From NCBI GenBank assembly GCA_016508695.1, contig VNKQ01000020.1, positions 372,001 through 436,000 of the forward strand: a stretch of 64,000 nucleotides of DNA, given 5' to 3'. The notes under the pieces were generated by a model. The model saw nothing but the letters and a program-made list of their open reading frames with translations. It searched no databases and had not been told where the DNA came from. The position numbers and the translations under genes are program-made. This document shows, one piece after another, positions 12,121 through 22,165 of this stretch. Source of the stretch: Hyphodiscus hymeniophilus. Its lineage: Eukaryota > Ascomycota > Leotiomycetes > Helotiales > Hyphodiscaceae. Each line of letters begins with the position of its first letter. Position 1 is the stretch's first letter.

Positions 12121-13058
12121 GTTGTGGTGTTGTCGTGTTTGTTCGCAGGAGACGTAAGGTTTGAACCTGGTGGATCAATCAATATGAGTGGAGGCCGGGT
12201 GCCGGGCTGGAAAAACAAAAGGCCGACCCGTTGTTACTACAACGTCGTCTCTCATTCCGACCGAAACAAGCACGCAAACAATAGTGTAAGAAGTCTTACT
12301 CACATCTGGTGTTGTTCGCCGAACTCGAGATGTAGTTATTCGTTGAGATCGCTCAAGAAGCTAGTCAACCATCCACTGCTTTAGTCCGAAAACCTTAGTG
12401 ACAGAATGTGTGCTTCAAATTGCCAAAGCCTGGCATCTGTTCATGCAAATACTGCTGTTGATCGAGTATGGTCCTTTGTAATTCTGTTCAAGATTTGAGG
12501 CAGAATCCGAATCACGTCAGAAGAACAATCAGAAGTGAGAGGAATGGATACTCATTTGCTGCAATTTGTCTGGAGCATGTTCGGATTATCTCTAGCTAAT
12601 CAATGGACACACTCTTCCTTTATTTTCTTGTGCCGTCAAAACTAGGTATCGGAAATGGAAACAATTCGATTCGTCTCAAAATCTCCTAGCGGAATCTTAT
12701 AAAAGTTGGTGAACATAAAATTCGTTCGCGTATTCTCTGCTCCTATTCTCCCCAAGTCCGTTGAACATAGAATCCTTTTGCGTATTCCCTGTTCCTAATT
12801 TCTCCCACTGGTCACCAACATTTATTTCCTTGATGTTATCGCCTCTTGAAGACCTATTCCACACGCTTTGCGCATACAACCCACTCGCTCAACGTACAGA
12901 AGCCGAACCACGGGTCTCCCCACAACTCCAAAGATAGTTTGGATTGCCTCCCACGGCATCGTAAAGACCTCCAGGAAACAACCTCAAGTATACAATTGGT
13001 CTCTTCTTATTCTATCAATCAGTTCCGCGTCACATCTGACAATTCACCAGTACTGTAA
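12121..13058. other. Intergenic between divergent genes
   Basis: Contains the promoters of the RNPS1-like gene and the small unknown gene, and an imperfect tandem duplication at 12707-12810 (listed separately). No other gene is seen. Confidence 0.55.
12707..12810. repeat. Imperfect tandem duplication, about 50 bp x 2
   Basis: Two diverged copies of a roughly 50-bp unit follow each other. Both hold, in order, GAACATA, AATYC, CGTATTC, CTG, TCCTA and TCTCCC. The differences are scattered substitutions and small indels, so it is an old duplication. It lies in the promoter interval and is not part of a supported gene. Confidence 0.6.
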
Positions 13059-13617
13059 ATGAAAATGGCAACCACAGGTCAAGTCAATCCAGCTGAACAA
13101 GTTACCACCATGAGACCCACCATCGATGCCGGTAGGTTCAGCACCATGTTTGGATAGTATATGCTCATATCAGCTAGCTGTCATCGGTCCTCTTAATATC
13201 GACCTCGAAGCGGAGCCATTTACCCTTTTCAACCGTTACCGAAGCTTTCTCGCTGCGTTTATTCGTAAGATGGGCAGAGACAAACACTGCAGAAGTTTCG
13301 AGTTTCAACTCCTACTTCGCCGTGGGTGTGCTTTAACAGTCTCGGTTTATGCCTGCGGCCTTCGCAAAGATGAGGTCGATAAACATGATATTGGCATTCC
13401 TGTACAAGAGGCGATCAACGAGCTCCACGAGATTTTCGCACTTTGTGTCAGCGGCGATAACCTTCCTGTTCCGAAGAAAGCTCTACTCCGACTTGTTGTG
13501 CGGCACGCAGAGCAGTATTCGGAGTTCGTCCATAAGCATAAGCTGTTTGCGATGATTCATAAGCCGGGAGACCGTGCCAAATTGCACAGCCTCGACTTGG
13601 GTTACGGTCTGTTCTAA
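13059..13617 (+). CDS. Small protein of unknown function
   Basis: Two exons (13059-13131 and 13178-13617) joined over a 46-nt GT-AG intron give 170 residues in frame. I do not recognise the family. The protein has no signal peptide or membrane segment. It is rich in charged residues and alternates hydrophobic and charged positions as an alpha/beta domain would (LTVSVYACGLRKDEVDKH, VPKKALLRLVVRHAEQY), and it ends in an aromatic tail DLGYGLF. Two ATGs lie close together (13059 and 13065); either could start. The in-frame splice that joins DA to AVIGPLNIDLE supports a real gene, but without a homologue it stays hypothetical. Confidence 0.5.
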
Positions 13618-14373
13618 GGAGTTATTGTTTCATCGAGCGTGTCAGCTCCCTCGTCCAATCCAATCTCTTCTCAATGTCGTTGCTCTTCCTCTGTCGTGAG
13701 TCCGATTATATTGTGAAGCTTGGAAGTGATTTCTATCATAGTAAGAGCTTGTAATTCATTCTAAGTTCCGAACTCTCGCTCGACAACCCCAACCACGCTC
13801 TCTCTACACTCCGCAAGATCGCATGCAGCAGCTCTGGATCTAGTCGCCACCCTTGGTCACTTCAGCTCGCCTTCGAGCTGCGAGAATCCAATATTTTACT
13901 ATGAGTACTCACCAGTAACATTGATCACAATTACAGGGACAAATCTTCGTACATCGAGAGTTCTAAGCATGTCCTGCATGGCCTCTGATAGTCTCTCTCT
14001 ATTTACTGCTCAAGTAGAAAATGCCTGAATCTCTTTTGAATTTCCAAGCATGGGGTTGGTCGGACGGCTGGTGGAGATTTCATTTCCCGTATCCTAGTCG
14101 TTTTCCTCCGTTGAATTGACTGCCGAGTAATTTCTGCTTATAGTTTGTCAGTATCCGGAAAACCTGGTAACTTTTTTGGGTTGAAAGACTTGTTAAAATC
14201 GTATTGTAATCTTGATCCTTTTCAACTATTTTGAGTGGCTGTGCCTTCATTGCAAGTCGCAAGGGTCCACCAAAATGGTCCCGCATATTAGCGGCTTCAC
14301 ATGGTAGCGCTAATACCTTAATAATTTCAAATATCACACATCGCTTCAACAAACATGTCAAACAAGGCTTGTG
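13618..14373. other. Intergenic, nothing seen
   Basis: About 750 bp between the small unknown gene and the tRNA gene. Both strands are full of stop codons and no repeat stands out. Confidence 0.6.
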
Positions 14374-14455
14374 GCCCTCGTAGCTCAATGGTAGAGCGCG
14401 TCACTAGTACACCTAGATAATGACGAGGTTGCCGGTTCGATTCCGTCCGAGGGCA
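14374..14455 (+). tRNA. tRNA-Thr (anticodon AGT), with a 10-nt intron
   Basis: A seven-pair acceptor stem (GCCCTCG with CGAGGGC, discriminator A at 14455) encloses a D arm with a good A box (TAGCTCAATGG) and a T arm with a B box (GGTTCGATTCC). The anticodon stem is CGTCA (14399-14403) paired to TGACG (14421-14425). The 17-nt loop between them fits a normal 7-nt loop with anticodon AGT at 14406-14408 plus an intron of about 10 nt after position 37 (14410-14419). One T-stem pair is mismatched. The anticodon reads threonine ACN codons after A-to-I editing. T runs follow as an RNA polymerase III terminator. Confidence 0.9.
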
Positions 14456-14474
14456 TTTAGCCAATCTTGATTCC

Positions 14475-14488
14475 TTTTTGGTTTTTTT
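14475..14488 (+). terminator. RNA polymerase III T-run terminator of the tRNA
   Basis: Two T runs (five and seven T) lie 20-33 nt beyond the tRNA 3' end, which suits Pol III termination. Confidence 0.7.
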
Positions 14489-15661
14489 GGCCTTATCTAC
14501 ACGCAAGTTAACCACGGGTGTGGAATTTTTTTTTCTAGGCTAGTTGGCTGGTTGGTACCGTGCTTAGCGAGATTTGCCCTCAACTAGGTACCATTAGTCA
14601 TCTTGTATTCCCGACTCACCAGGACCTGGTGGACATCCAATTTTTTATTATGTAGTAAGTACTTTAAATACAAGTAACTTCAGCGTTTTAAGAGTAGGCT
14701 CAAAACATGCCGGACTATTCCACTTCTCCCCTCCAGCTTAAAGCAAAGAGAGGACATCCCGACGGCGCTGTCTTGCTGGTTTAAGCTGTAAGAAGCTCGT
14801 AACTTCAGTTCAAGTACTTCGACAGGAGGTGGCCCAGTGGATATTGACAATTGTAAGGACTTTGGTTCCAAGTCGAGATAAAATGGGACAAGTAATCTTG
14901 GATGGATGAGAATATACTAATAGGTAAAGACGGGATGGACATCAGGAGATTTAGGAAGACTTTTTCTCGAATTCGTATAACATTAACCTCAACACGATAG
15001 TAAGCTGTTGGGGTGGTTGTGTAGAAGCCATACATATTTTTAAGAGGCAGAATAATTATCATTGACTGGAGTGAATGTAACGAATTAGCAAGATCCGATG
15101 TGAAGGTAGATGCATCGCTTGCAATTAATCAGTTGCGAGCGAAAGAGGAGCTCAGAATCTTCTTTGTAAGATTGTGAATGAACTTAGTCTGCTCATTTGT
15201 CGCTGAAACCGTCAATATTGAAGTTTACACATTACTCCCTGGGTACTGAAAAAATCGAGTAGAAATGTACACCATGTCCCGTCCATACGCCTGCAAGGTT
15301 CCCTGGGTAGAAAAGGCGTGTATACCCCTCCATGGCCGTGGTTTCGTGTGAAATAATAAGAAGTGACCTATGATATGAGCATCAGCTTCTACTGAGGAGA
15401 CGTACGGGCGGGGTTTGACATACTCTATGTACAACATACAATGTAGCCTCGAATAAAACCCCAGAATGAGACAAGCTTCGAACGACATATGCCGGGAACG
15501 GAGGTCAGTTGGTTGCTAATTATCATCAGAAGCGGACCATGCTGCTTATAAAGTGCCCAAACCGACATTTCGATGTCAGGGAATGGGCAACGGCGTTTTC
15601 GAATACCTTCCAGACCTCACGTATCTTCAGTACCAGTTTCCACGATTATGCTGGGTCAAGC
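14489..15661. other. Intergenic, nothing seen
   Basis: About 1.2 kb of A+T-rich DNA between the tRNA and the 3' end of the Myb/SANT-like gene. No supported coding region. Confidence 0.55.
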
Positions 15662-16801
15662 TCACAGATAATCCCTCTCAAACTCAGCATCCAGATGAAC
15701 GGGTACTCGTTCCTCTTCATTGTGATCCACTCTGTTCTGATTTTGCACTAATTGCAGTAGAAGCTTGTTGTTCTGTGAGACGATCAATTCAATCTTGTCG
15801 ACTTTGTTCTCAAGCGCGCGTAACCGTGCATCATTTCCCATGATGTCTCGCCAATCTTCCTTTGTAAGCGCTCCTTCAACGACAACCCTCTTGGGTGGCT
15901 CTTGGGGAGTTGCTTGTGCATAAGCCCATGCCGCTTCCTGTTGAAGTTGGATCTGTGCCTCTCTAGTAATCTGTCGCTCCGTGTCTCGGCGCCTTCGCTT
16001 TGGTGGACGATGATACCCGGCCACATTGTCCTCCCCATTTGTCTGTACCAACTCTTCTCCCTGAGGCTGTTGTCCCATACCTGCGGTAGGTTGTAATGGT
16101 GGCAGTCCTTGCATATTTGCCGCCTGCTGCAATTGAGAAGGTGAAAGTTGTTCCGCTACAATTGCTTGTCTTCTGGCTTCCTTCCTCTGCTCTTCAATTT
16201 GCCGTCTGGCATTGACCTGTCGCATTCTCTCTGCCTCTGCCTCGCCATCTTCCGTTTTCAAGAATTCCATCCACTCGTCTAATTTATCATTCAACTCTCC
16301 CCCAGGCTTTTGCGGAATTATTCCAGCTTCCCAGTCCGCTATCTGCCGTCTTCTGCTCTCAACCAATCTACCCACAGTCGCGCTCATCTGAGCAAGAACT
16401 TTCCCCGTATCTCTCTGAAAAGCCGAGCCGACACCTCCCCAGAATTGAGCCTTGGTGCCCTCCTTGAAGTTACCACGTTGCTCAATACAACTCTTAACCA
16501 TGAGGATGTGATCACGTTCGTCAAGATTTTGTCGCGGCTTGCGCGAGTTGCTTCCAGCTGAAGATACGACCGAACCTTCGCGCATATCGTGAGCAGGTGT
16601 CATGAGCGACCGAGGAAGGGACGGTGGATTCATTCTGGATTCCGAAGGGGGAGCTGATTTGGGAGTATTTAGATCGCGTTGTTGGGCCATGGTTTGGGGC
16701 TGAGAGCGAGACGGAGTTGAGGGTGGCAGGATCGGGGCAGGTTGACGATTGATGAGAGACGTCATGGGAACCAGCTTGAAAGTATGAAATGCTGATGGCA
16801 T
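15662..16801 (-). CDS. Myb/SANT-like (trihelix) coiled-coil protein
   Basis: A single exon of 379 residues from the first ATG; the frame upstream starts only at a TTG. Residues about 90-160 (LDERDHILMVKSCIEQRG, then FWGGVGSAFQRDTG, then VESRRRQI) look like the helical Myb/SANT-like domain of many fungal proteins; a conserved Trp and regularly spaced hydrophobics support this. A charged helical stretch rich in Glu, Arg and Gln follows. Then comes a likely nuclear signal PPKRRRR, and a C-terminal coiled coil (LRALENKVDKIELIVSQNN). It probably binds DNA or chromatin. An internal Met at MTSLINRQPAP is an alternative start. Family call from pattern only. Confidence 0.7.
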   Translation of the reverse strand: MPSAFHTFKLVPMTSLINRQPAPILPPSTPSRSQPQTMAQQRDLNTPKSAPPSESRMNPPSLPRSLMTPAHDMREGSVVSSAGSNSRKPRQNLDERDHILMVKSCIEQRGNFKEGTKAQFWGGVGSAFQRDTGKVLAQMSATVGRLVESRRRQIADWEAGIIPQKPGGELNDKLDEWMEFLKTEDGEAEAERMRQVNARRQIEEQRKEARRQAIVAEQLSPSQLQQAANMQGLPPLQPTAGMGQQPQGEELVQTNGEDNVAGYHRPPKRRRRDTERQITREAQIQLQQEAAWAYAQATPQEPPKRVVVEGALTKEDWRDIMGNDARLRALENKVDKIELIVSQNNKLLLQLVQNQNRVDHNEEERVPVHLDAEFERDYL

Positions 16802-17713
16802 CAAGTATTCTTCCGGGAGGAAGGAGCTCGTGGACCGCAATCGCAGATCGCGTTGTGTGGAAGTCCTGAGGAGGAGTTCCAGGCTAACCTCTTAAGTACT
16901 AGGTAGCTCAAAGTTAAAGTGGTACGAGCAGGGTCGTCCCTTCGTAACTTCTGGGATTCTAAGAAGTACATCCTACGTTGCTAGATTTTTATGAAGGCAA
17001 CAAGACGATTCTTCTCATCAATGGTGTCTAAGTATCGGAGCTTGGAAGCAGAGCAGCTTTGCAACTTTTTCGGACTGGTCTTTTTATGGCGCGTCCCCAA
17101 AAACTAGTCGGCACTGCACCGACGATACTTTAACGACCCCGGATTCAAGGCCCCTGGATTTATTCTCCACATGATATAAGCTGTACTAAGGTAGTCTCAG
17201 CTGCCTTGGATCTCTAGATGTCTGCATGGTTCAGCAAGAGCTGGCGCTTATGGTGAATAAAGAATGGTCGAACCACCACAAAGGATCCTGGATTTAAATG
17301 AAATTCAATGGTCCTTCGCATCCATGATCTGAACGATCGACTTTAATGAAATCCTTTCAAAATTCTTGGGAGTCTGTCACCCAGCTATCGTCGTGTAAGC
17401 AAGCATTAGACCCCACGTCCTTTTATTCGACATTAAAGTAGAATCTCTGACTTCACCGGTGCGGTGATGGAAGTCCGCTCCGCCTCCTTTCAAGTATCTG
17501 CCCCCACCATTGATTGAAGAAGGCTGACTGGGAGATAGACCGTGCAACTCCAACTCCAACTCATTATTCAGTTGTCAACTCAAAATCTCTTTGCTCAAAA
17601 TCTCTTTGCTCAAAATCTCTTTATGGACATTGCTCTGATACATAATCCCTAAGAGCTGCAACATAGCAAGAGCTTCTCAAACTCCTCATCTGCTCGGTAG
17701 CCCGAGTAGTAAT
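16802..17713. other. Intergenic with a 15-bp triple repeat
   Basis: Holds the promoters of the flanking divergent genes and the 15-bp repeat at 17580-17622. No gene seen. Confidence 0.6.
17580..17622. repeat. 15-bp direct repeat, three copies, in the DUF1445 leader
   Basis: The unit TCAAAATCTCTTTGC occurs three times in a row, the last copy cut by two bases. It ends about 90 bp before the ATG of the DUF1445 gene, so it probably lies in the promoter or 5' leader. Confidence 0.85.
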
Positions 17714-18646
17714 ATGTCTCCGTCTGCCCAGATCATCACTACATCCTCGACTCTCGAACCGAAATACAAAGCTTCAACGTTGAGCCTTAAGTCTGGAGCT
17801 CATGTTCGGGCTGCATGCCGAGGAGGCTCTTATAAAAACACGACATCCGGGCTCGCTCCCACTTATCTCCAAGCCAACCTCATCATACTCCCTTCCTGCT
17901 ACGCAGACGACTTCCGCCTTCTCTGCGCTCGAAATCCGGTGCCTTGCCCACTACTAGCAGAATCTGAAGCCACCGGTTCCTTCTCCTCAGTAAAGTCCTG
18001 GATTGCAGGGCTAGGGGGCAATGGGGTTATTTCTGGAGTGGACATTCGACAAGATGCACCTAAGTACATGGTTTACAAAGACAGCAGGCTCGTCAAGTTT
18101 CAATGCGACGATATTGTGGAAGAGTGGACTGAAGATCACGTTGCGTTCTTCATTGGGTGTTCATACAGTTTCGAATCTGCCTTGACAGATGCTGGATTAC
18201 CTCCGCGGCATACCGTGATGAACCGAGTGAGCCCGATGTATCGGACGAACATACCTTTGTGTCCCGCTGGTGTGTTCTCGGGGAGCACGTATGTGGTGTC
18301 GATGAGACCTTATAAGAAGAGTGAGATTGAGGCCGCTAGGTCGATTACGAGACCTTTCATCTCAACTCACGGAGAGCCGGTTGGTTGGGGATGGGAGGCG
18401 GTGGAGCGGTTGGGCATCAAAGATATTGATCTGCCGGAATGGGGTGATTCGCCCTTGACATTGGATGGTCGTTCTCTCGGGGACGTCATCGGGGACGAAG
18501 AGAACATTCCGGTGTTCTGGGGTTGTGGGGTCACTCCGCAGGAGGCTGTGATGAGGTCTGGCTTGGAGGGCACGATCATGGCTCATGCCCCTGGCCATAT
18601 GCTGGTTTTAGATGCTAGAGACTGGGACATAGTTAAGAGAAGCTGA
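17714..18646 (+). CDS. DUF1445 protein, D-glutamate cyclase/putative hydro-lyase family
   Basis: One exon, 310 residues, about 45 longer than bacterial members. Family blocks are clear: an N-terminal ARAACRGG-like segment (here VRAACRGGSYKNTTSG), PTYLQANLIILP, then CPLLAESEATG, HVAFFIGCSYSFESAL, TNIPLCPAGVFSGSTYVVSMRP, and the C-terminal VFWGCGVTPQEAV and HAPGHMLVLD. The mitochondrial mammalian homologue converts D-glutamate to 5-oxo-D-proline. Bacterial members (ycsI) sit beside the 5-oxoprolinase genes. No clear targeting peptide is visible; residues 1-25 are Ser/Thr-rich with few acids, so mitochondrial import is possible. A regulator and an anion carrier follow on the same strand, suggesting a catabolic unit. 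Confidence 0.88.
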   Translation: MSPSAQIITTSSTLEPKYKASTLSLKSGAHVRAACRGGSYKNTTSGLAPTYLQANLIILPSCYADDFRLLCARNPVPCPLLAESEATGSFSSVKSWIAGLGGNGVISGVDIRQDAPKYMVYKDSRLVKFQCDDIVEEWTEDHVAFFIGCSYSFESALTDAGLPPRHTVMNRVSPMYRTNIPLCPAGVFSGSTYVVSMRPYKKSEIEAARSITRPFISTHGEPVGWGWEAVERLGIKDIDLPEWGDSPLTLDGRSLGDVIGDEENIPVFWGCGVTPQEAVMRSGLEGTIMAHAPGHMLVLDARDWDIVKRS

Positions 18647-19076
18647 TAGCTGATCTGAAATTTAAGACCATGACTTTGGCTGCACAACGATTGATATCTT
18701 TCAGCTCTGTCTCAACCCTCCTGTCTCTAAACAGATATCAGCAGAAAGCCAGATCATTCGGTACTAGTCTCCCATAAGAATTATATCGTCCTCAATTCCT
18801 ACTCTGGAACGTCTGAAACCTTATTCGCCGGCCGTCTTGTAACCCCAAATGTCCACGTACGAAGGTCACGTGGAGCGTCGTGGGTCGAGGACTAGCGCAA
18901 TCACAATCAACGGGTAAATGCCCGCTCAGCTCCCTCCAACCTAAATAAACCTCAGCCTGCTTTCTTTCTACCCTCATAATTTCTCTCTTAATTATGCAAG
19001 ACGGTCTCTTCGGATCCCATTACGAACCTACTGACTAGTACCTACGCCCTCGAAAAAGCATTGCCCTTGTACCGGA
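18647..19076. other. Intergenic, promoter of the Zn2Cys6 gene
   Basis: 430 bp between two genes on the same strand. Nothing else is seen. Confidence 0.6.
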
Positions 19077-21527
19077 ATGACATTCCAGTCTCCAACGGAG
19101 CACCCCCGATCGTCCCAGCCTTACCACGAGGCTGTCACAGATGCAGCGCAGTTTCAATCGTCCTCGAGACAGGCTCACTATACTACTGACGTCTCTGGAT
19201 CGTCTCAACCTTACCACGACCCTCTTACTCACACCTATGCAGCGGAGTTCCAATCATCCTCGAGGCAGGCTCGCACTAATATGAACCCTCCGGCTGATGA
19301 AGCGATGGAGGTGCGAGTGTTTCAAACATCGTAAGTCTCAAACTACTGTCAAGATTAGGGTTCTGTCAGTGCTGAGATAAAGTCTAGATGCGAGAGATGC
19401 AGAAAGCGGAAGGTAGGGATTGAAGCTCGTGGAATTCGATTGTCCGCAAAATCTAACATTTGCCATTGTAGATCAAATGCGATCGTACCCAACCCTGCTC
19501 AAAATGCAAAAAGGCAAACGTTGAATGTGTCCCTATCGGTAGCGGAGAAAAGCAAAGGTAAGGAGCCAAAATCGCTCGTCGTCACACTGCTAATTCCTTG
19601 ATAGGCCTGTATCGAGAGGCTACGTCCAGGCTCTAGAAGGTCAAATCGCATCACTTGAAAAGTTCATCACAAAGTTGATTGCCGTCGATGCGTCAAAGAG
19701 GGATGAGATGCTAGCGAATTTTAGCATTTCATCCGGCCACCTGCAGACTCAACCAGCAGCTCCATCTCAACAAGGAAAAGAAACCGAAGCCACTACGGAG
19801 GCAATTCCCTTCCGCTCCAGGTCTGGTCATCTGAGAAAACTCAAAGATGGGAAAGCGACCGAGTTTTATGGAGCTACCAGCTTCTTCCAGATCAGTCCCT
19901 CTGAGGATCAAGACGGTCCAGCAGCCTCGAATGAAGTACCACCGTCCGAAATGTCTCCAACTTCAAATGCATTGCTTCCCACACTCTCGAACTCTGCGGA
20001 TTATGTTGAAGATCCAGAATTCTTAGCCTTCTCACCCCAGAGCGATATCTGCCGACATTTGATGGCCACCTTCTTTCAAAGTCAGTATCAGTATCACATG
20101 TGCCTATACCGCGAGTACTTTTTGAGAGATATGGACGCTGGATCTGGGCCCTACTATTCCGACCTACTCATGTATGCTATTTGCTCAATGGGAGCTCTTG
20201 CTAGTCAGGAGGTTGCTCTGAGGGAGCTTTCTGACGTCTTTTTCAATCGCGCTCAGGAATTGCTCTACGGATCAGCTCTTGAGTCACCAAATCTTACAAC
20301 TCTTCAAGCTCTCATTCTTCTAGGACATCGTGAGATTGGCCATGGCAAAACTTCGAAGGGCTGGTTATTCTCTGGAATGGCTTTTAGACTAGCCCACGAG
20401 ATGGGTCTCCACCTTGATCCAAACAACTGGAATGGATCAGCCGATTCGCGGATCGAGAGAGAGATCTTAAGAAGAACGTACTGGGCTGCGTTTGTGGCTG
20501 ATAAACAATTGAGTCTTTACTTCGGACGACCACCAGCATTGTATCCCGGTGAATCAGATGTTCGAGACACGATTCGGATACCATATCCTCCAGAATGGAC
20601 ATCGCTTCTGAACACATATATCATGGATGGGACTTCTGAGACAGCATACGAGGATGGCTTCGCTTTAGTGGCTGCCTTTGTTCAGCAGGTGGAGCTTTGT
20701 AAGATTCTACATCGGATGATTACGGAGGTTTTCGAAAATCGAAATGCAAGTACTGATGAGACTGTATTGGCAAAATCTGTCCAAGAAATACATGTCTCGC
20801 TGACGAAATGGCTGACTGATCTTCCTGCCAAGATTCATTGGAATCAATGGTTTGTGGGTCCAGTCCCCCCGCTCGTTCTTCACCTACAGTAAGCCCTCAT
20901 CTTATGCCTGAATTCGAATTCAGTGACTGATTCGGAGGTAGCATGTTGTATCACACAGCGATGATCATTTTACATCGGCCACCACGCCAGCTTTTTAAGG
21001 ACCCCAAGACAAAGACAAGTACGGATGTTGAAATCTGTTATGAGTCTCTGGACTCTATCATTAAGCTTCTCCGGATCTATTCCCGGCACTATCAATACAG
21101 TCCTCTACCACTCACATTCGTTCACATCCTCGCTTCAACCGCCAGCATCATCCTGATGAAACGTTATCTCAACGACCTACCGTGGGACGATGCTTTAATT
21201 TCTCGCCCACTCGACCATGTTCTTGAAGCCGTCGATGGCATATCTCCAACTTGGCCGGCTGCCAAGCAAGTGAGAGGAGTCATCAAGACCGCTATGGAGA
21301 AATCGAACAAAAACGACTCTCGAAACGATTCTCGAAACGATTCTCCTGATAGCTTCGACTTCATGGCTGGCTTGGCTGACAATGTCAACTTCGATGTCAA
21401 TCTCGATATGGCATTCGAGGACGATGCTAATGTGGGACTGTTCGACCCCGAAGAATTCCTCGGTGAGGATTTGCTGTGGGATGGAGACTTCAACCAATCA
21501 AACGACTGGGCAGCAGCTCCTCCGTAA
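19077..21527 (+). CDS. Zn2Cys6 transcription factor with fungal-specific domain
   Basis: Five exons (19077-19330, 19388-19412, 19472-19557, 19605-20888, 20942-21527) give 744 residues. The zinc cluster (about residues 86-112) is CERCRKRK-IKCDRTQPC, then SKCKKANVEC, with exact C-x2-C-x6-C-x5-C-x2-C-x6-C spacing. It is split by an intron after CERCRKRK, so a 25-nt exon carries its first two cysteines. A linker and short coiled coil (YVQALEGQIASLEKFI) follow. The fungal-specific domain covers about residues 250-500, with GWLFSGMAFRLAHEMGLH and RRTYWAAFVADKQLSLYFGRP. The N-terminus holds an internal duplication (SSQPYHE/SSQPYHD ... QFQSSSRQA/EFQSSSRQA), and the C-terminus a triple NDSR/NDSP repeat before an acidic tail, a likely activation domain. 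It probably controls its neighbours. Confidence 0.9.
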
Positions 21528-22165
21528 TCCACCTGCGCAGATTAAGCAATGCGAGGATCAATTGACTGCATCACTTCCTCGGCTTATCAGGTTCTCTTGA
21601 GATACCGGAGAACCATATATTCAATGATGCGTCCTCAACCTCGTCTTTGATGTTGTTCCCTCACCAGCTCAGCGCCGCCGTGCTTATCGCTTATCGCTCA
21701 TCCAGCTCATCCCACTTTTGCGGAGTTGTGCTGCCGTTGCAAGGGGCCTAAAGCTAAGATCGGGGATCACCAATGGGCGGACTTTCGCCGCCGTTGGGCT
21801 GCCCCCACCTCGAGTGGCCAACCAAACGACAAATTTTCCATTGATGTCACCTGCAGGAACATTTGACTCCGGGGCTTCCACCTCTATTTGGAAAGCGTTG
21901 TAGAAGGCTGAATCTTTCGGCCCCATACTTCCTGACACTGTGACTGCCGTCATATTGGTCGCGGGATAGTGCAGGAGCGGCTTATCTCCCGTCCGCCCTG
22001 CCCCGCGCGCGGAAGACCAAGACCGATATCAGGTAACACGAGCCTCAATACCTTGGCGGTCAGCGTGGTACACTCTCAGTTCTATGGAGACTATATAAGC
22101 AATCGAGCATCCTCCTGCTCTGTGCTCTCCTGTCTTTCTTTAGTATCATCCTGCGAATTATCAAT
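21528..22165. other. Intergenic, promoter of the MFS gene
   Basis: 640 bp. It contains several CGG/CCG triplets (for example around 21785-21800 and 21990-22010) of the kind zinc-cluster regulators bind, but no exact palindrome I would name. An 89-codon minus-strand frame (21684-21953) has no support. Confidence 0.5.

Noticed and set aside
21684..21953. 89-codon minus-strand frame with protein-like composition in the MFS promoter
   Set aside because: No family, no conserved motif and no splice structure; it overlaps the promoter of a real gene.
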